The notes beneath the pieces were generated by a model. The model saw nothing but the letters and a program-made list of their open reading frames with translations, was not told where the DNA came from and searched no databases. DNA of 64,000 bases, from NCBI GenBank assembly GCA_965246805.1, contig CBDFFO010000003.1, positions 620,001-684,000 on the forward strand, given 5' to 3'. Both the position numbers and the translations under genes were made by a program. Shown here one piece after another: positions 1 through 8,416 of the stretch; the stretch's first letter is position 1; each line of letters starts with the position of its first letter. Source of the stretch: Schlegelella_A sp965246805. GTDB lineage: Bacteria; Pseudomonadota; Gammaproteobacteria; Burkholderiales; Burkholderiaceae_C.

Positions 1-578
1 AGCGTCATGACGATCGGGAAGAGGAAGGGCGTGATCGTCAACAGGATCGCCACGATCATCGAGCCGCTCATCATGTTGCCGAACAGTCGAACGGCGAGCG
101 CGAGCGTCCGGGACAGCTCGCTGATGAGGTTGAACGGCAGCATGACGAGCGTCGGCTCGAGATACGACTCCAGGTAGCCGCGCACGCCCTGGTTGGCGAT
201 GCCGAAGACCGGCACCGCGATGAAGACCGCGAGCGCCAACGCGACCGTCGTCGACAGCGATGCGGTCGGCGGCTCGAAGCCGGGGATCACCGTGCACAGG
301 CTCGACGCGGCGACGAACAGGAAGAGCGTGCCGATGAAGCCGAGGTACCTGCCGGGCTGCTTCAGCCCCACGTCCTCGATCTGCTTCGAGATCGCGGTGA
401 CGACGATCTCGAGCAGGCACTGCCAGCGCGATATCTGGCGTCCGGTGGCGAGCCGGCGCGTCAGCAGCGCGGAGCCGGCGACCAGCAACAGCATCAGCAC
501 CCAGGTGAAGACGATCGTGGCGTTGAGCTTGGCGAAGCCGAGCTGCCAGAACACCCACTGGTCCGGGCTAAGGCGCAT
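1..578 (-). CDS. atpB: N-ATPase F0 subunit a (partial, C-terminus beyond window)
   Basis: Membrane subunit a of an F-type rotary ATPase, forming the ion half-channels beside the c-ring. About 192 residues are visible, reading MRLSPDQWVF from the ATG at 578; the end lies beyond the left edge. The family signature SELSRTLALAVRLFGNMMSG ends near residue 172 and includes the essential Arg of the LAVRLFGN motif (about residue 164). Several hydrophobic segments are present. The start overlaps the atpR stop by 11 bases, so translation is probably coupled. Gene order atpD-C-Q-R-B marks the N-ATPase type rather than the housekeeping F1F0 operon (atpIBEFHAGDC). Ion specificity cannot be judged because subunit c is outside the window. 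Confidence 0.93.
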   Translation of the reverse strand, partial: MRLSPDQWVFWQLGFAKLNATIVFTWVLMLLLVAGSALLTRRLATGRQISRWQCLLEIVVTAISKQIEDVGLKQPGRYLGFIGTLFLFVAASSLCTVIPGFEPPTASLSTTVALALAVFIAVPVFGIANQGVRGYLESYLEPTLVMLPFNLISELSRTLALAVRLFGNMMSGSMIVAILLTITPFLFPIVMT

Positions 579-873
579 GGAGCACCTCCGCGGCGGCACG
601 GCGCATCACGGTGCGCAGTTGCCAGCCCACGATGCCGCGGCCGGCGAGAAAGCCGAGAAGGCACAGCAGCAGGCGCTGCCAGCTGTGATCGGCGACGAGA
701 TAGAAGCCGCCCAGCGCCACGCCCATGCGCACCAGCAGGCTGGCCAGCATCGAAGACGCGGGGCGTCGGAACGAGGGCAGATGGCGCACGGCCCACCACA
801 AGCCACCGAAGTAGAACGCGCCGAGCCCGGTGCCCGCGACCAAGGCCAGCAGCGACGACAGCGCGTCAGTCAT
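568..873 (-). CDS. atpR: N-ATPase accessory membrane protein AtpR
   Basis: Small membrane protein of about 101 residues (MTDALSSLLA) with roughly three hydrophobic segments, including LLALVAGTGLGAFYFGGLWW and LLLCLLGFLAGRGIVGW. AtpR is peculiar to N-ATPase operons, where it is thought to help c-ring or complex assembly; its exact job is not established. I chose the ATG at 873, which overlaps the end of atpQ by 8 bases; an upstream in-frame ATG at 906 would add 11 residues lying wholly inside atpQ. Identification rests mainly on position between atpQ and atpB, plus size and hydrophobicity. Confidence 0.82.
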   Translation of the reverse strand: MTDALSSLLALVAGTGLGAFYFGGLWWAVRHLPSFRRPASSMLASLLVRMGVALGGFYLVADHSWQRLLLCLLGFLAGRGIVGWQLRTVMRRAAAEVLHAP

Positions 874-1198
874 CGGGATGCTTTTCGTGCATGGCGCGGT
901 CTTCACTGCCGACCCAGCGCCCGGCGTTCAGGCAGCCGAGCACGAGGCCGGCCACGAGCAGCGCCAGCGTCCACGAGTGCGGGCCCGCATGCTTGCGGTC
1001 GAGCCAGGCGCCGAGCGCTGCGCCGAGCACGGTGGGCACGGCGACCGACCAGCCGATCAGGCCCATCATGCCGAGGCCGGTCCAGACGCCGTTGGTGCCG
1101 TCGCGACGTGCCCTGAGCTTGCGCGCGGCCTTGTTGCCGACCTGTTCAGCGAGATCCGGCGCCGCGCGTGCGCCGATCGGCTCCGGCGCGTCAACCAT
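866..1198 (-). CDS. atpQ: N-ATPase accessory membrane protein AtpQ (AtpI-like)
   Basis: A 110-residue protein starting MVDAPEPIGA. A charged N-terminus with a KAARKLRARRDG stretch precedes two transmembrane segments (about residues 38-64 and 76-94), separated by a short AWLDRKHAGPHSW loop. This two-helix, AtpI-like layout is typical of AtpQ, found between atpC and atpR in N-ATPase operons. The ATG at 1198 overlaps the atpC stop by 8 bases. A longer in-frame reading upstream is only the shadow of atpC. The role in assembly or ion (Mg/Ca) supply is inferred from the AtpI family, not proven. Confidence 0.82.
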   Translation of the reverse strand: MVDAPEPIGARAAPDLAEQVGNKAARKLRARRDGTNGVWTGLGMMGLIGWSVAVPTVLGAALGAWLDRKHAGPHSWTLALLVAGLVLGCLNAGRWVGSEDRAMHEKHPDD

Positions 1199-1580
1199 GC
1201 TCGAAGCTCGCGAAGCGGCGCAGGAAGCCGCTTTCCACTTTTGCCATGGCCGACCGCAGGCTTCGCGCTTGCGCGTCTTCGGCGAGGAAATGCCTTGCCA
1301 CGTCGTCACGCAACGAGGCGAGATCGTTGCCGCGCAGCGCGCGACGCACCGACACGCGCACCCGGTCGGCGGTCTTGACGAGCACGCCTTCGTCGACAGC
1401 CAGGCAGACTTCGCCGTCGGCCGCCGTCTCGTAGATGAGGATGCCGGGCGCCAGCGCGGCGACGCAGTCGAGGCGATGCGGCAGCAGGCCGAAGGAGCCT
1501 TGCGGTGTTTCGGCGACGATGCGCAAGACCTCGCCCGCATCGACGAAAACCTGAAAGGGCAGCAGCACCTCAAGCCGCAT
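1191..1580 (-). CDS. atpC: N-ATPase F1 subunit epsilon
   Basis: Epsilon subunit of the F1 sector, a small central-stalk protein that couples rotation and can inhibit ATP hydrolysis. The 129-residue product begins MRLEVLLPFQVF and shows the beta-sandwich signature GSFGLLPHRLDCVAALAPGI, followed by a helical C-terminal half. Candidate starts lie at 1580, 1595 and 1631; I prefer 1580 because family members begin just before the L.V..P motif. It overlaps the atpD stop by 11 bases. No strong ribosome-binding site is visible, consistent with coupled translation. Confidence 0.88.
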   Translation of the reverse strand: MRLEVLLPFQVFVDAGEVLRIVAETPQGSFGLLPHRLDCVAALAPGILIYETAADGEVCLAVDEGVLVKTADRVRVSVRRALRGNDLASLRDDVARHFLAEDAQARSLRSAMAKVESGFLRRFASFEHG

Positions 1581-3069
1581 GGGCGAGCGCGGCATCGGCG
1601 GGTGACGTTTTCTTCGTTGGTGCGGTCGCACCGGGCTTCTGATCGGATTCCGGCTTGACCTTCGCCTCGTCGATGGTTCCGATCATGTAAAGCGCGCTTT
1701 CCGGCACGTCGTTGAACTCGTCACGAAGGATGCGCTCGCAACCGTCGAGCGCGTCGTGCAGGCTGACCAGCTTGCCCGCGAGGCCGGTGAACTGCTCGGT
1801 CGTGAAGAACGGCTGGGTCAGGAAGCGCTCGAGTCGTCGGGCACGAGCCACGACGCTGCGGTCTTCCGATGAGAGCTGCTCGAGGCCGAGCATCGCGATG
1901 ATGTCCTTCAGCTGCCCGTACTGCGCGAGGGTTTGCCGAACCTGCTGCGCGAGCGCGTAGTGCCTCGCGCCGACGATGCCCGGGGTGGCCATCTTGGAAT
2001 TGGACTGCAACGGGTCGACCGCCGGGAACAGCCCCTCGCTCGCCCGCTGCCGCGACAGCACGATCGATGCCGACAGATGCGAGAACGCGTGCACCGCCGC
2101 CGGGTCGGTGAAGTCGTCGGCCGGCACATAGACCGCCTGGATCGACGTGATGGCGCCGCTGTCCGTGTTGGCGATGCGTTCCTCGAGGCCCGCGAGCTCG
2201 GTGCCCATCGTCGGCTGGTAGCCGAGCCGCGACGGCATCTGGCCCATCAGGCCCGAGACTTCCGAGCCGGCCTGGATGAAGCGGAAGATGTTGTCGATCA
2301 GGACCAGCACGTCACGGTGCTCGTCGTCGCGAAAGTATTCGGCCATCGTGAGCGCGGCGTGGCCGACCCGAAAGCGCGCGCCGGGCGGCTCATTCATCTG
2401 GCCGAAGACCATCACCATGTTCGAGAGCACGCCGGCTTCCTTCATCTCGCGATAGAGCTCCTCGCCCTCGCGACAACGCTCGCCGATGCCGCAGAAGATG
2501 CTCACGCCCTTCTGCTGGCCGACCATGTTGTGGATCATCTCGGTGAGCAGCACCGTCTTGCCGACGCCGGCGCCGCCGAACATGCCGCCCTTGCCGCCAC
2601 GTTCGAGCGGCGCGAGCACGTCGATGACCTTGATGCCGGTCTCGAAGACCTCGGAGGTCGTGGCGCGCCGCGCCAGGGCCGGCGGCGCCCGATGCACCGA
2701 CCGCCATTGCACGTCGACCGGCGCCGGCAGGCGGTCGATCGCATGGCCGAAGACATCGAACATGCGCGAAAGGATGGCGTGGCCCACGGGGGCCTGCAGC
2801 GGGCCGCCGGTATCGAGCACTGCCATGCCGCGCGCCAGGCCCTGCGTGGGGGTCAGTGCGACGCCGCGCACGTGCCTGGCATCGCGCTGCGTGAGCACCT
2901 CGATGACGACACCCGCGTCCGGTCCGGCGTGCAGGATCGAGTACACCGCCGGCAAGCCCGAGTCGAAGCGCACGTCGACGACGCTGCCGCGCACCGCGAC
3001 GACGACGCCGGCCCGTGCCGGCACCTGTGCGTCGGCGGTGTTCGCGGATTCCCCTGCATCGATCTTCAA
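1570..3069 (-). CDS. atpD: N-ATPase F1 catalytic subunit beta
   Basis: Catalytic beta subunit of an F-type ATPase, 499 residues. It has the N-terminal beta-barrel, the P-loop GGAGVGKT (165-172), the catalytic glutamate in GIGERCREG (Glu197) and the Walker B strand VLVLIDN (Asp259), followed by RFIQAGSEVSGLMGQMPSRLGYQPT. The C-terminal domain contains the DELSD-equivalent region as LEQLSSEDR. About 25 extra Lys/Ala-rich residues trail the C-terminus. It is the first gene of atpD-C-Q-R-B, the order diagnostic of N-ATPases, which occur as a second, often horizontally acquired ATPase. About 200 bases separate it from the divergent glycosyltransferase gene, so its promoter should lie in 3070-3268. 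Confidence 0.95.
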   Translation of the reverse strand: MKIDAGESANTADAQVPARAGVVVAVRGSVVDVRFDSGLPAVYSILHAGPDAGVVIEVLTQRDARHVRGVALTPTQGLARGMAVLDTGGPLQAPVGHAILSRMFDVFGHAIDRLPAPVDVQWRSVHRAPPALARRATTSEVFETGIKVIDVLAPLERGGKGGMFGGAGVGKTVLLTEMIHNMVGQQKGVSIFCGIGERCREGEELYREMKEAGVLSNMVMVFGQMNEPPGARFRVGHAALTMAEYFRDDEHRDVLVLIDNIFRFIQAGSEVSGLMGQMPSRLGYQPTMGTELAGLEERIANTDSGAITSIQAVYVPADDFTDPAAVHAFSHLSASIVLSRQRASEGLFPAVDPLQSNSKMATPGIVGARHYALAQQVRQTLAQYGQLKDIIAMLGLEQLSSEDRSVVARARRLERFLTQPFFTTEQFTGLAGKLVSLHDALDGCERILRDEFNDVPESALYMIGTIDEAKVKPESDQKPGATAPTKKTSPADAALAHAA

Positions 3070-3268
3070 GACGCGGCCTCGCGTGTTTTGACGCTTACGA
3101 AGCTACGTCACCGGCCGGACCCGGTCTGTGCGGTAGGAGACCGACCGTCGAGGCCGGCTGAAGCCGCCTCTCGTCAGGTAGGCTCTCGACTCGGGGCCGA
3201 CGATCGAACGTCGTCGCATGCGCGGCAACCGCCTAGCCGAACCGATTCCGACATACCCAGGTACCTCG

Positions 3269-3949
3269 ATGAAGCTCGAGATCGTCTGCGCCACGCGCTA
3301 CAACGAAGCCGATTTCTGGAGCCAGTCGGCCCTCGGGCGTGCGCTCTCGCACGTGGCCCACGACAAGCGCATCGCGACCCGCATCTATTGCGAAAACCGC
3401 ACCGGGCTGCCCGAGCTCTACAACGCCAGCATCGACGCCGACAACGATCACGAGGTGCTGCTCTTCATCCATGACGATGTCTGGATCCAGGACTACTTCT
3501 TCGTCGAGCAGGTGTTCGAGGCGGTCGAGCAGTTCGACATCGTGGGCGTCGTCGGCAACCGCCAGCGCACGCCGAACCAGACCACCTGGGTCGGCATCGG
3601 CGAGGTCATGAGGCCGAACGTCGGCTTCCTGAGCGGCACCGTGGGGCAGGGTCCGTGGCCGCTGGGGCTCGCCCACCACTGGGGCCCCGCGCCAGCGGAA
3701 TGCGAATTCCTCGATGGCTTCTTTCTGGCGACCCGCAAGGCCACGTTGCGCGCGCACGGCCTGCGCTTCGATCCCCAGTTCGATTTTCACTTCTACGACA
3801 TGGACCTCTGCTCGAGCGCGCGCCAGAAGAACCTCCGGCTGGGCACCTGGCGCATCAGCCTGACCCACCAGAGCAACGGCAATTACGACAGCGACGCGTG
3901 GCGCGCGAAATGCGCGCTCTACTTGAAAAAGTGGGGCAGCCCGCGTTGA
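3269..3949 (+). CDS. glycosyltransferase-like protein (GT2/GT-A-like)
   Basis: A 226-residue soluble protein (MKLEIVCATRYNEADFW) resembling GT-A glycosyltransferases that use an HDD motif. Near the middle it has a VLLFIHDDVWI segment, the position where this fold binds nucleotide-sugar and metal. Further on are ECEFLDGFFLATRK and FDFHFYDMDLCSSARQ, like the acceptor and catalytic region of GT2 enzymes. The chosen ATG follows a 17-codon in-frame extension that has no homologous look. No membrane segment or signal peptide is seen. It stands alone, divergent from the N-ATPase operon, and its substrate cannot be inferred. Confidence 0.75.
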   Translation: MKLEIVCATRYNEADFWSQSALGRALSHVAHDKRIATRIYCENRTGLPELYNASIDADNDHEVLLFIHDDVWIQDYFFVEQVFEAVEQFDIVGVVGNRQRTPNQTTWVGIGEVMRPNVGFLSGTVGQGPWPLGLAHHWGPAPAECEFLDGFFLATRKATLRAHGLRFDPQFDFHFYDMDLCSSARQKNLRLGTWRISLTHQSNGNYDSDAWRAKCALYLKKWGSPR

Positions 3950-4097
3950 CCCGCGCCAGCACGCAGCCGACCCGATGCGACTTGGGCGACCACCCATGGC
4001 GCGTCGTCGCGATCGAGCCAATCGACGGCAGCGCTCAGCGCTTTCGTCGCGATCGGCGTGTCCAGCGCATTCGGCGCGATCGACGTGTCGATCGCCG

Positions 4098-4427
4098 TCA
4101 GTTCGCGCGGGCCTGCACATCTTCGGCGAGGAGCACGGCTTCGCCGCTGCGCTCGTCGACGTGCGGCGTGACCGCATGGTCGAGATTCGTCGCCGCGAGG
4201 CGGCCGCTCTTGTCGACGACGCCGGCGTATCGGTACGACGCGCCGTGCGGCGTGCCGGCCAGCGCTAGCGCGCGCTGGTCGGACACCGGGCCGAACAGCA
4301 GCGCGGTGGCACCCAAGATGGCGGCGCTCGCGACGACACCGAGCGACACGCGGGTCGTCGGGTTCGAGAGGCGGAAGGTCGGGCGATCGCCGCGCCTCGG
4401 CGCCGGCGTGTCGTGGTGTGCGTTCAT
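4098..4427 (-). CDS. small membrane-anchored hypothetical protein
   Basis: A 109-residue protein with a hydrophilic N-terminus (MNAHHDTPAPRRGDRPTF), one predicted transmembrane segment near residues 28-47 (SLGVVASAAILGATALLF) and a C-terminal domain probably outside the membrane. I do not recognise a family. It is transcribed divergently from the sigma factor gene, with about 237 bases between them, so it might be an accessory of that system; no anti-sigma motif is visible. Just beyond its stop, another frame of the same strand (3950-4097) continues with good codon bias (ELTAIDTSIAPNALDTPIAT), so the gene may once have been longer and be frameshifted now. Confidence 0.55.
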   Translation of the reverse strand: MNAHHDTPAPRRGDRPTFRLSNPTTRVSLGVVASAAILGATALLFGPVSDQRALALAGTPHGASYRYAGVVDKSGRLAATNLDHAVTPHVDERSGEAVLLAEDVQARAN

Positions 4428-4575
4428 TTGGCGATTCCTTCGGATTGGGGTGAGCTGACAACTCGCGAAATCGCGGTGTCGAAGTCAGTACGTCGGCAGC
4501 GCCACGGAACCGGACAAAGCCGAAGCAAGCGTTTTCAAAAGGCCCCGCCGGCCGACGCGTGTCCGGATTGCGGAA

Positions 4576-4612
4576 CCGATTTCGTCTTTGATCGTGTGAG
4601 ATCGGAAATCGG
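4576..4612. promoter_or_regulatory. inverted repeat upstream of the sigma factor gene
   Basis: Arms CCGATTTC (4576-4583) and GAAATCGG (4605-4612) form a perfect 8-base inverted repeat with a 21-base spacer, 53 bases before the sigma factor ATG and between two divergent genes. It could be an operator or the foot of a hairpin in the leader. This is only a symmetry observation; no regulator is known. Confidence 0.3.
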
Positions 4613-4664
4613 CGCGCCGTTTTGGCCATACTTCGTCTTCGCTGCAGCGGAAAGGCCTGCCTCG

Positions 4665-5291
4665 ATGACGAACGATCTCCAGCGCCGGTCAGGCGCCTCG
4701 CCACCGATCACGGCGTTGCTGAAGCAGGCGGCTTCCGGCGACCGCGCGGCACTCGACCAGGTGTACGCGTCGGTCTACCCGGAGCTGAAGCGCGTCGCGC
4801 GGTCGCGCCTGCGCCTGCAGGGCCGCGGCGACAACCTGAGCACCACGACGCTGCTGCACGAGAGCTTCATCCGGCTAGTCAATGCGCACGAGCTGCTGCT
4901 CGAAGACCGGCGCCACTTCTTCGCCTATGCAGCGCGCACGATGCACAACATCATCATCGACAGCGCGCGCCAGAGCCTCTCGCAACGCCGTGGCAGCGGG
5001 GCGGCGCACGAGACGCTCGGCGGCGACGCGGCGCTCGAGGTGGCCGACAACAGCATCAGCGAAGAGCTCGTTCGCGTCAGCGAGGCGTTGCAGGAGCTTC
5101 AGGCGCTCGAACCCGAGCTAGCGCAGATCGTCGAGATGCGCTACTTCGGTGGCTACAGCGAATCTGAGATCGGTGAACTGCAAGGCGTGACCGAGCGCAC
5201 TGTGCGGCGGCGCTGGGATCGGGCGCGTGCCTGGCTCTACACCGCGCTCGGCGATGGGTCGGCGGCGCCGTCGTTGAAACTGGGCGATTGA
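4665..5291 (+). CDS. ECF-like RNA polymerase sigma factor linked to a Ser/Thr kinase
   Basis: A 208-residue sigma-70 family factor of the ECF-like type (Sigma70_ECF / TIGR02999-like). Region 2 spans about residues 25-105 (HFFAYAARTMHNIIIDSARQ is the region 2.3/2.4 helix). Region 4 is about 140-200, with the helix-turn-helix YSESEIGELQGVTERTVRRRWDRARAWL. Where typical ECF factors carry an acidic DAEDLVQE motif in region 2.2, this protein has NLSTTTLLHESF (Ser59, Thr60-62). That pattern recalls ECF43-type factors such as Vibrio EcfP, which are switched on by threonine phosphorylation from a linked kinase. No anti-sigma gene is adjacent; the next gene is a receptor kinase whose start touches this stop codon. 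Confidence 0.88.
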   Translation: MTNDLQRRSGASPPITALLKQAASGDRAALDQVYASVYPELKRVARSRLRLQGRGDNLSTTTLLHESFIRLVNAHELLLEDRRHFFAYAARTMHNIIIDSARQSLSQRRGSGAAHETLGGDAALEVADNSISEELVRVSEALQELQALEPELAQIVEMRYFGGYSESEIGELQGVTERTVRRRWDRARAWLYTALGDGSAAPSLKLGD

Positions 5292-5293
5292 CG

Positions 5294-8119
5294 GTGAAGC
5301 ACGAAGGCTCCGCGCTGCTGCAATCGCCAGAGGCGGCCGACGCCGCGGCGTGCGAGCGCGCGGCGCTCTGGAAGTTGTTCTCGCAAGCCGATGAGCTCGA
5401 AGGGTCGGCACTCGACGACTGGTTGAAGCAGTTGCAAGCCGAGGGGCACCCGCAGCTCGCCGCGCTGCGCCGGCTGATCGACACGCGAGACCGGTTGGCT
5501 TCGAGCGACTTCCTCGAAACGCCGGCCGCGCTCGTCGAAGAGCCGAACGCGCCGTCGACCGAATGGACCGAAGGCGCGACGGTGGGCGCGTACCAACTCG
5601 TTCGACCGATCGGCTCCGGCGGCATGGCCGAGGTGTGGCTGGCCGATCGCGTCGACGGCGCGTTCAAGCGGCAGGTCGCGATCAAGCTGCTGTTCGACCG
5701 GCCCTCGCGCGCGCAACGCGAGAACTTCGCCGAGCGCTTCCGGCGCGAGCGCGACATCCTCGCGGCGCTGCACCACCCGAACATCGCCGGTCTGCACGAC
5801 GCCGGCGTGACGCCGAGCGGCCAGCCGTGGCTCGCGCTCGAATATGTGCGGGGCGAGAGCATCACCGCGTGGTGCGATGCGAGACGGCTCTCGGTGCGTG
5901 CGCGCGTGCGGCTGTTCATCCAGGTGCTGCATGCCGTTGAATATGCGCACGCCAACCTCGTCATGCATCGCGACTTGAAACCGGGGAACATCCTTGTCAC
6001 CGAGAGCGGCGCGCCGATGCTGCTCGACTTCGGCATCGCCAAGCTGATCGAGCCGGGGCAAGGCGCCGCGGCCGACAGCGAGCTGACGCGCGAAGGCGGC
6101 AGGCCATTGACGCTCGCGTATGCGAGCCCCGAGCAGGTGCTCGGGCAGCCTCTCACGACCGCGTGCGATCAATACGCGCTCGGCGTCGTGCTTTATGAAC
6201 TGATGTGCGGGCATAGCCCGTACGAGATGAGCGTCGGCACGCCTACGCAGTGGCAGGAGGCGATCGTCAGCACCGAACCGCGGGCGCCGAGCCGACGCGA
6301 CCTGACGGACGCGGTTGCGTTTGCGCGCGACGCATCGACAAAGACCTTGCGGCGCGAGCTCACTGAAGACCTCGACGCCATCACGCTGAAGGCACTTCAG
6401 AAGCGACCGCAGCATCGTTACGCGTCGGTGGAAGGCTTGCGCATCGATCTCACACGGTGGCTCGCGGGAGAGCCAGTGACGGCGCGCGTTCCGAGCCTTC
6501 GATACAAGGCGAAGAAGTTCGTGTCACGGCATCGGCTGGGTGTGTCGCTCGCGAGTTTGGCGGTCGCGGCACTGACCGCCGCAGTGGTGTCGGCGCTGTT
6601 ATTCGCGGTACAGGCGCGCAGAGAGTCGGTGCGGGTGGCTGCTTCGCGCGACGCGCTGCTTGATCTTTTTCGCCAAGCCGATCCGGATCAAACAAGCGGC
6701 GGCAACGTCACGGCAAAAGACATGCTGGCGGGGGGGCGCAAGCGGATCGAACAAGCATTCGCGGGGCAGCCGGATCTGCAGGCATCACTGCTGGCTTCGG
6801 TGGGGGAGTTGCAGGGGAATATCGGAGATGACGCGGCATCGGAGGCGACGCTTGCGCGGGTTGTGCAAATGCAGGAAGCCCGTCATGCAACAAAGGATCT
6901 GGCCTATGCCTTGGTCGCCCACGCTTATGAGATCTACCACCTGGGAGACAGCGATAAGGCGAAAGTTGTCGTGGAGCGTGCGGCGACCATTGCGAAGCAG
7001 TTCCCCAACGATGCCCCGTTGCAGGAAAGGGTCGTCACCGTTGCCGGTCAGATCGCCTGGCAACGCAACGAACTTGTGCGGGGTGAAGCGCTGATGCGCG
7101 ACGCACTTGATCGAGCGACGACGCTCTACGGGCCCAACGACGCCCGGGTTCTCCAGTTGCTGAGCAGCCTCGCCTCGTTAGAAACACAGCGCAACGATTT
7201 TGGCCAGGCGCGACGCTACGTTACAGATCTCATCACACGGTCGAACGCAGTTCCATCGCTGCCGATAACGGCGCTCTATCGAATCGAATTGCAACGCGCA
7301 CGTATCGATATGGCCGATGGCGCCTACGAACAGGCGCGTGCGGACATGAATGTCGCTATTCCGAAATGCGAGGCATCGCTCGGTGCTCTCAACGATTGGT
7401 GTCTCGGGCTCGGCATGCGACAAGCGGAGTTGCTCATCAGGGAGGGTAGAAGCGACGGCAGCCTCGCCTTGGCCCCTGCGTTCTCAAAGCAAGCCGAATC
7501 AGGGTCTGCGCCTCGCCGGCAGGTAGAGAGTCTGGTGACCCTCTGCCGGATCCTAGCCGCCAGCAACAAGCTGCCACCCGCTGACCCGTTGCGACTGAGA
7601 CTGAAGGTGATCGGCAGATCGGGCCCCGAGATCGCGCAAAGCGATGGCCTCAAAGCGAAAGCCTTGCTCGCGGAGGCGGAAGCCCTGATTCGGGAGCGAA
7701 ATGGTCAGCTCGCGCTCGAAATTGTCAATGAAGCCAGTCGCCGCATCGCTTCGAAGAAGGAGGTGACTGACGATGTTGCGTTGGTGGGGCGAGTGAAAGT
7801 GTTGGAGGGCATCGCGTTACGGCTGATCGGTGACACCACGTCTTCTCTCATATCGCTTCGCGAGGCCAAGACCCATTACGAGACGGCTTTCGGCCTTAGA
7901 CATCCGCTGACCCAGCTTGTGAATATCAACCTGGCACGCTCGATGATGGATCGAGGGGAGCGTCGGCTTGCTCATGAGTTGCTGGTTTCCGCGTTGAGTA
8001 CACTGGAACGGCAATTCGGCTCTGACGCGCCAGTGGTAGAAGCGTTGAAAAGCCAAATTCGAAATCTGAAGAAAGACCCGGAGTCACTTCAAGAGGTCGA
8101 CTTGTTCGCTTTTGTTTAA
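5294..8119 (+). CDS. receptor-type Ser/Thr protein kinase with TPR-like sensor half
   Basis: About 941 residues. An N-terminal leader (about 1-95) is followed by a Hanks-type kinase domain (about 98-375): glycine loop IGSGGMAEV, ATP-binding lysine in VAIKLL, catalytic loop HRDLKPGNI, metal-binding DFG, and SPE in place of APE. One transmembrane helix follows near 412-438 (LGVSLASLAVAALTAAVVSALLF), then a 500-residue helical, TPR-like region expected in the periplasm. The start is either GTG at 5294 or TTG at 5288, the latter overlapping the sigma stop; both imply coupling. All catalytic residues are present. The sensor half looks lower in GC than the kinase half. Likely role: phosphorylate and activate the neighbouring sigma factor in response to an envelope signal. 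Confidence 0.9.
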   Translation: MKHEGSALLQSPEAADAAACERAALWKLFSQADELEGSALDDWLKQLQAEGHPQLAALRRLIDTRDRLASSDFLETPAALVEEPNAPSTEWTEGATVGAYQLVRPIGSGGMAEVWLADRVDGAFKRQVAIKLLFDRPSRAQRENFAERFRRERDILAALHHPNIAGLHDAGVTPSGQPWLALEYVRGESITAWCDARRLSVRARVRLFIQVLHAVEYAHANLVMHRDLKPGNILVTESGAPMLLDFGIAKLIEPGQGAAADSELTREGGRPLTLAYASPEQVLGQPLTTACDQYALGVVLYELMCGHSPYEMSVGTPTQWQEAIVSTEPRAPSRRDLTDAVAFARDASTKTLRRELTEDLDAITLKALQKRPQHRYASVEGLRIDLTRWLAGEPVTARVPSLRYKAKKFVSRHRLGVSLASLAVAALTAAVVSALLFAVQARRESVRVAASRDALLDLFRQADPDQTSGGNVTAKDMLAGGRKRIEQAFAGQPDLQASLLASVGELQGNIGDDAASEATLARVVQMQEARHATKDLAYALVAHAYEIYHLGDSDKAKVVVERAATIAKQFPNDAPLQERVVTVAGQIAWQRNELVRGEALMRDALDRATTLYGPNDARVLQLLSSLASLETQRNDFGQARRYVTDLITRSNAVPSLPITALYRIELQRARIDMADGAYEQARADMNVAIPKCEASLGALNDWCLGLGMRQAELLIREGRSDGSLALAPAFSKQAESGSAPRRQVESLVTLCRILAASNKLPPADPLRLRLKVIGRSGPEIAQSDGLKAKALLAEAEALIRERNGQLALEIVNEASRRIASKKEVTDDVALVGRVKVLEGIALRLIGDTTSSLISLREAKTHYETAFGLRHPLTQLVNINLARSMMDRGERRLAHELLVSALSTLERQFGSDAPVVEALKSQIRNLKKDPESLQEVDLFAFV

Positions 8120-8134
8120 TTGAAAGGACTGTTC

Positions 8135-8416
8135 ATGAAGCTGAGGACTTTTTTTGCTGTAGCGATATTGTCGACGGCACTTCCCGTATTCGCTGGAACG
8201 CCCGCGGCGTCAGCTGCCATGAAGACGCTGGCACCTTGTGCCCAGACGAAGGCTGGCTGTCCCAAAGCGATGGCCGTTCCTCGCAACGACGATCCTGGAA
8301 TCATGCCGTCGGAGTCCAAGAAGACCAACGTGGTGAGGGCGGCCAGATCTGCAGAAGTCAAGAAGACGAATGTGACGCCAATCCTCAAAAATGAGAAAGC
8401 CGCGCCCGCCCGTTGA
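8135..8416 (+). CDS. small exported protein with VPRNDDPGI motif
   Basis: A 93-residue protein with a clear Sec signal peptide (MKLRTFFAVAILSTALPVFA, cleavage probably after Ala20). The mature part has two cysteines (C34, C42), the sequence VPRNDDPGI at residues 48-56, and a Lys-rich tail holding a repeated KKTNV (62-66 and 76-80). An AAAGGA ribosome-binding site lies eight bases before the ATG. It starts 15 bases after the kinase stop, so it is probably cotranscribed. I do not recognise a family. The next small gene repeats the VPx(N/D)DxPGI motif, suggesting a peptide pair serving this sigma/kinase system, perhaps as ligand or target. Confidence 0.68.
   Translation: MKLRTFFAVAILSTALPVFAGTPAASAAMKTLAPCAQTKAGCPKAMAVPRNDDPGIMPSESKKTNVVRAARSAEVKKTNVTPILKNEKAAPAR

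Noticed and set aside
1..3069. Housekeeping F1F0 ATP synthase
   Set aside because: Gene order atpD-C-Q-R-B differs from atpIBEFHAGDC, and AtpQ/AtpR-like genes are present, which marks the N-type.
1933..3474. Long open frame opposite atpD, about 510 codons
   Set aside because: It is antisense to a clearly conserved ATPase subunit; composition is Arg/His/Ala-rich with no domain, as expected from the high-GC antisense frame of a real gene.
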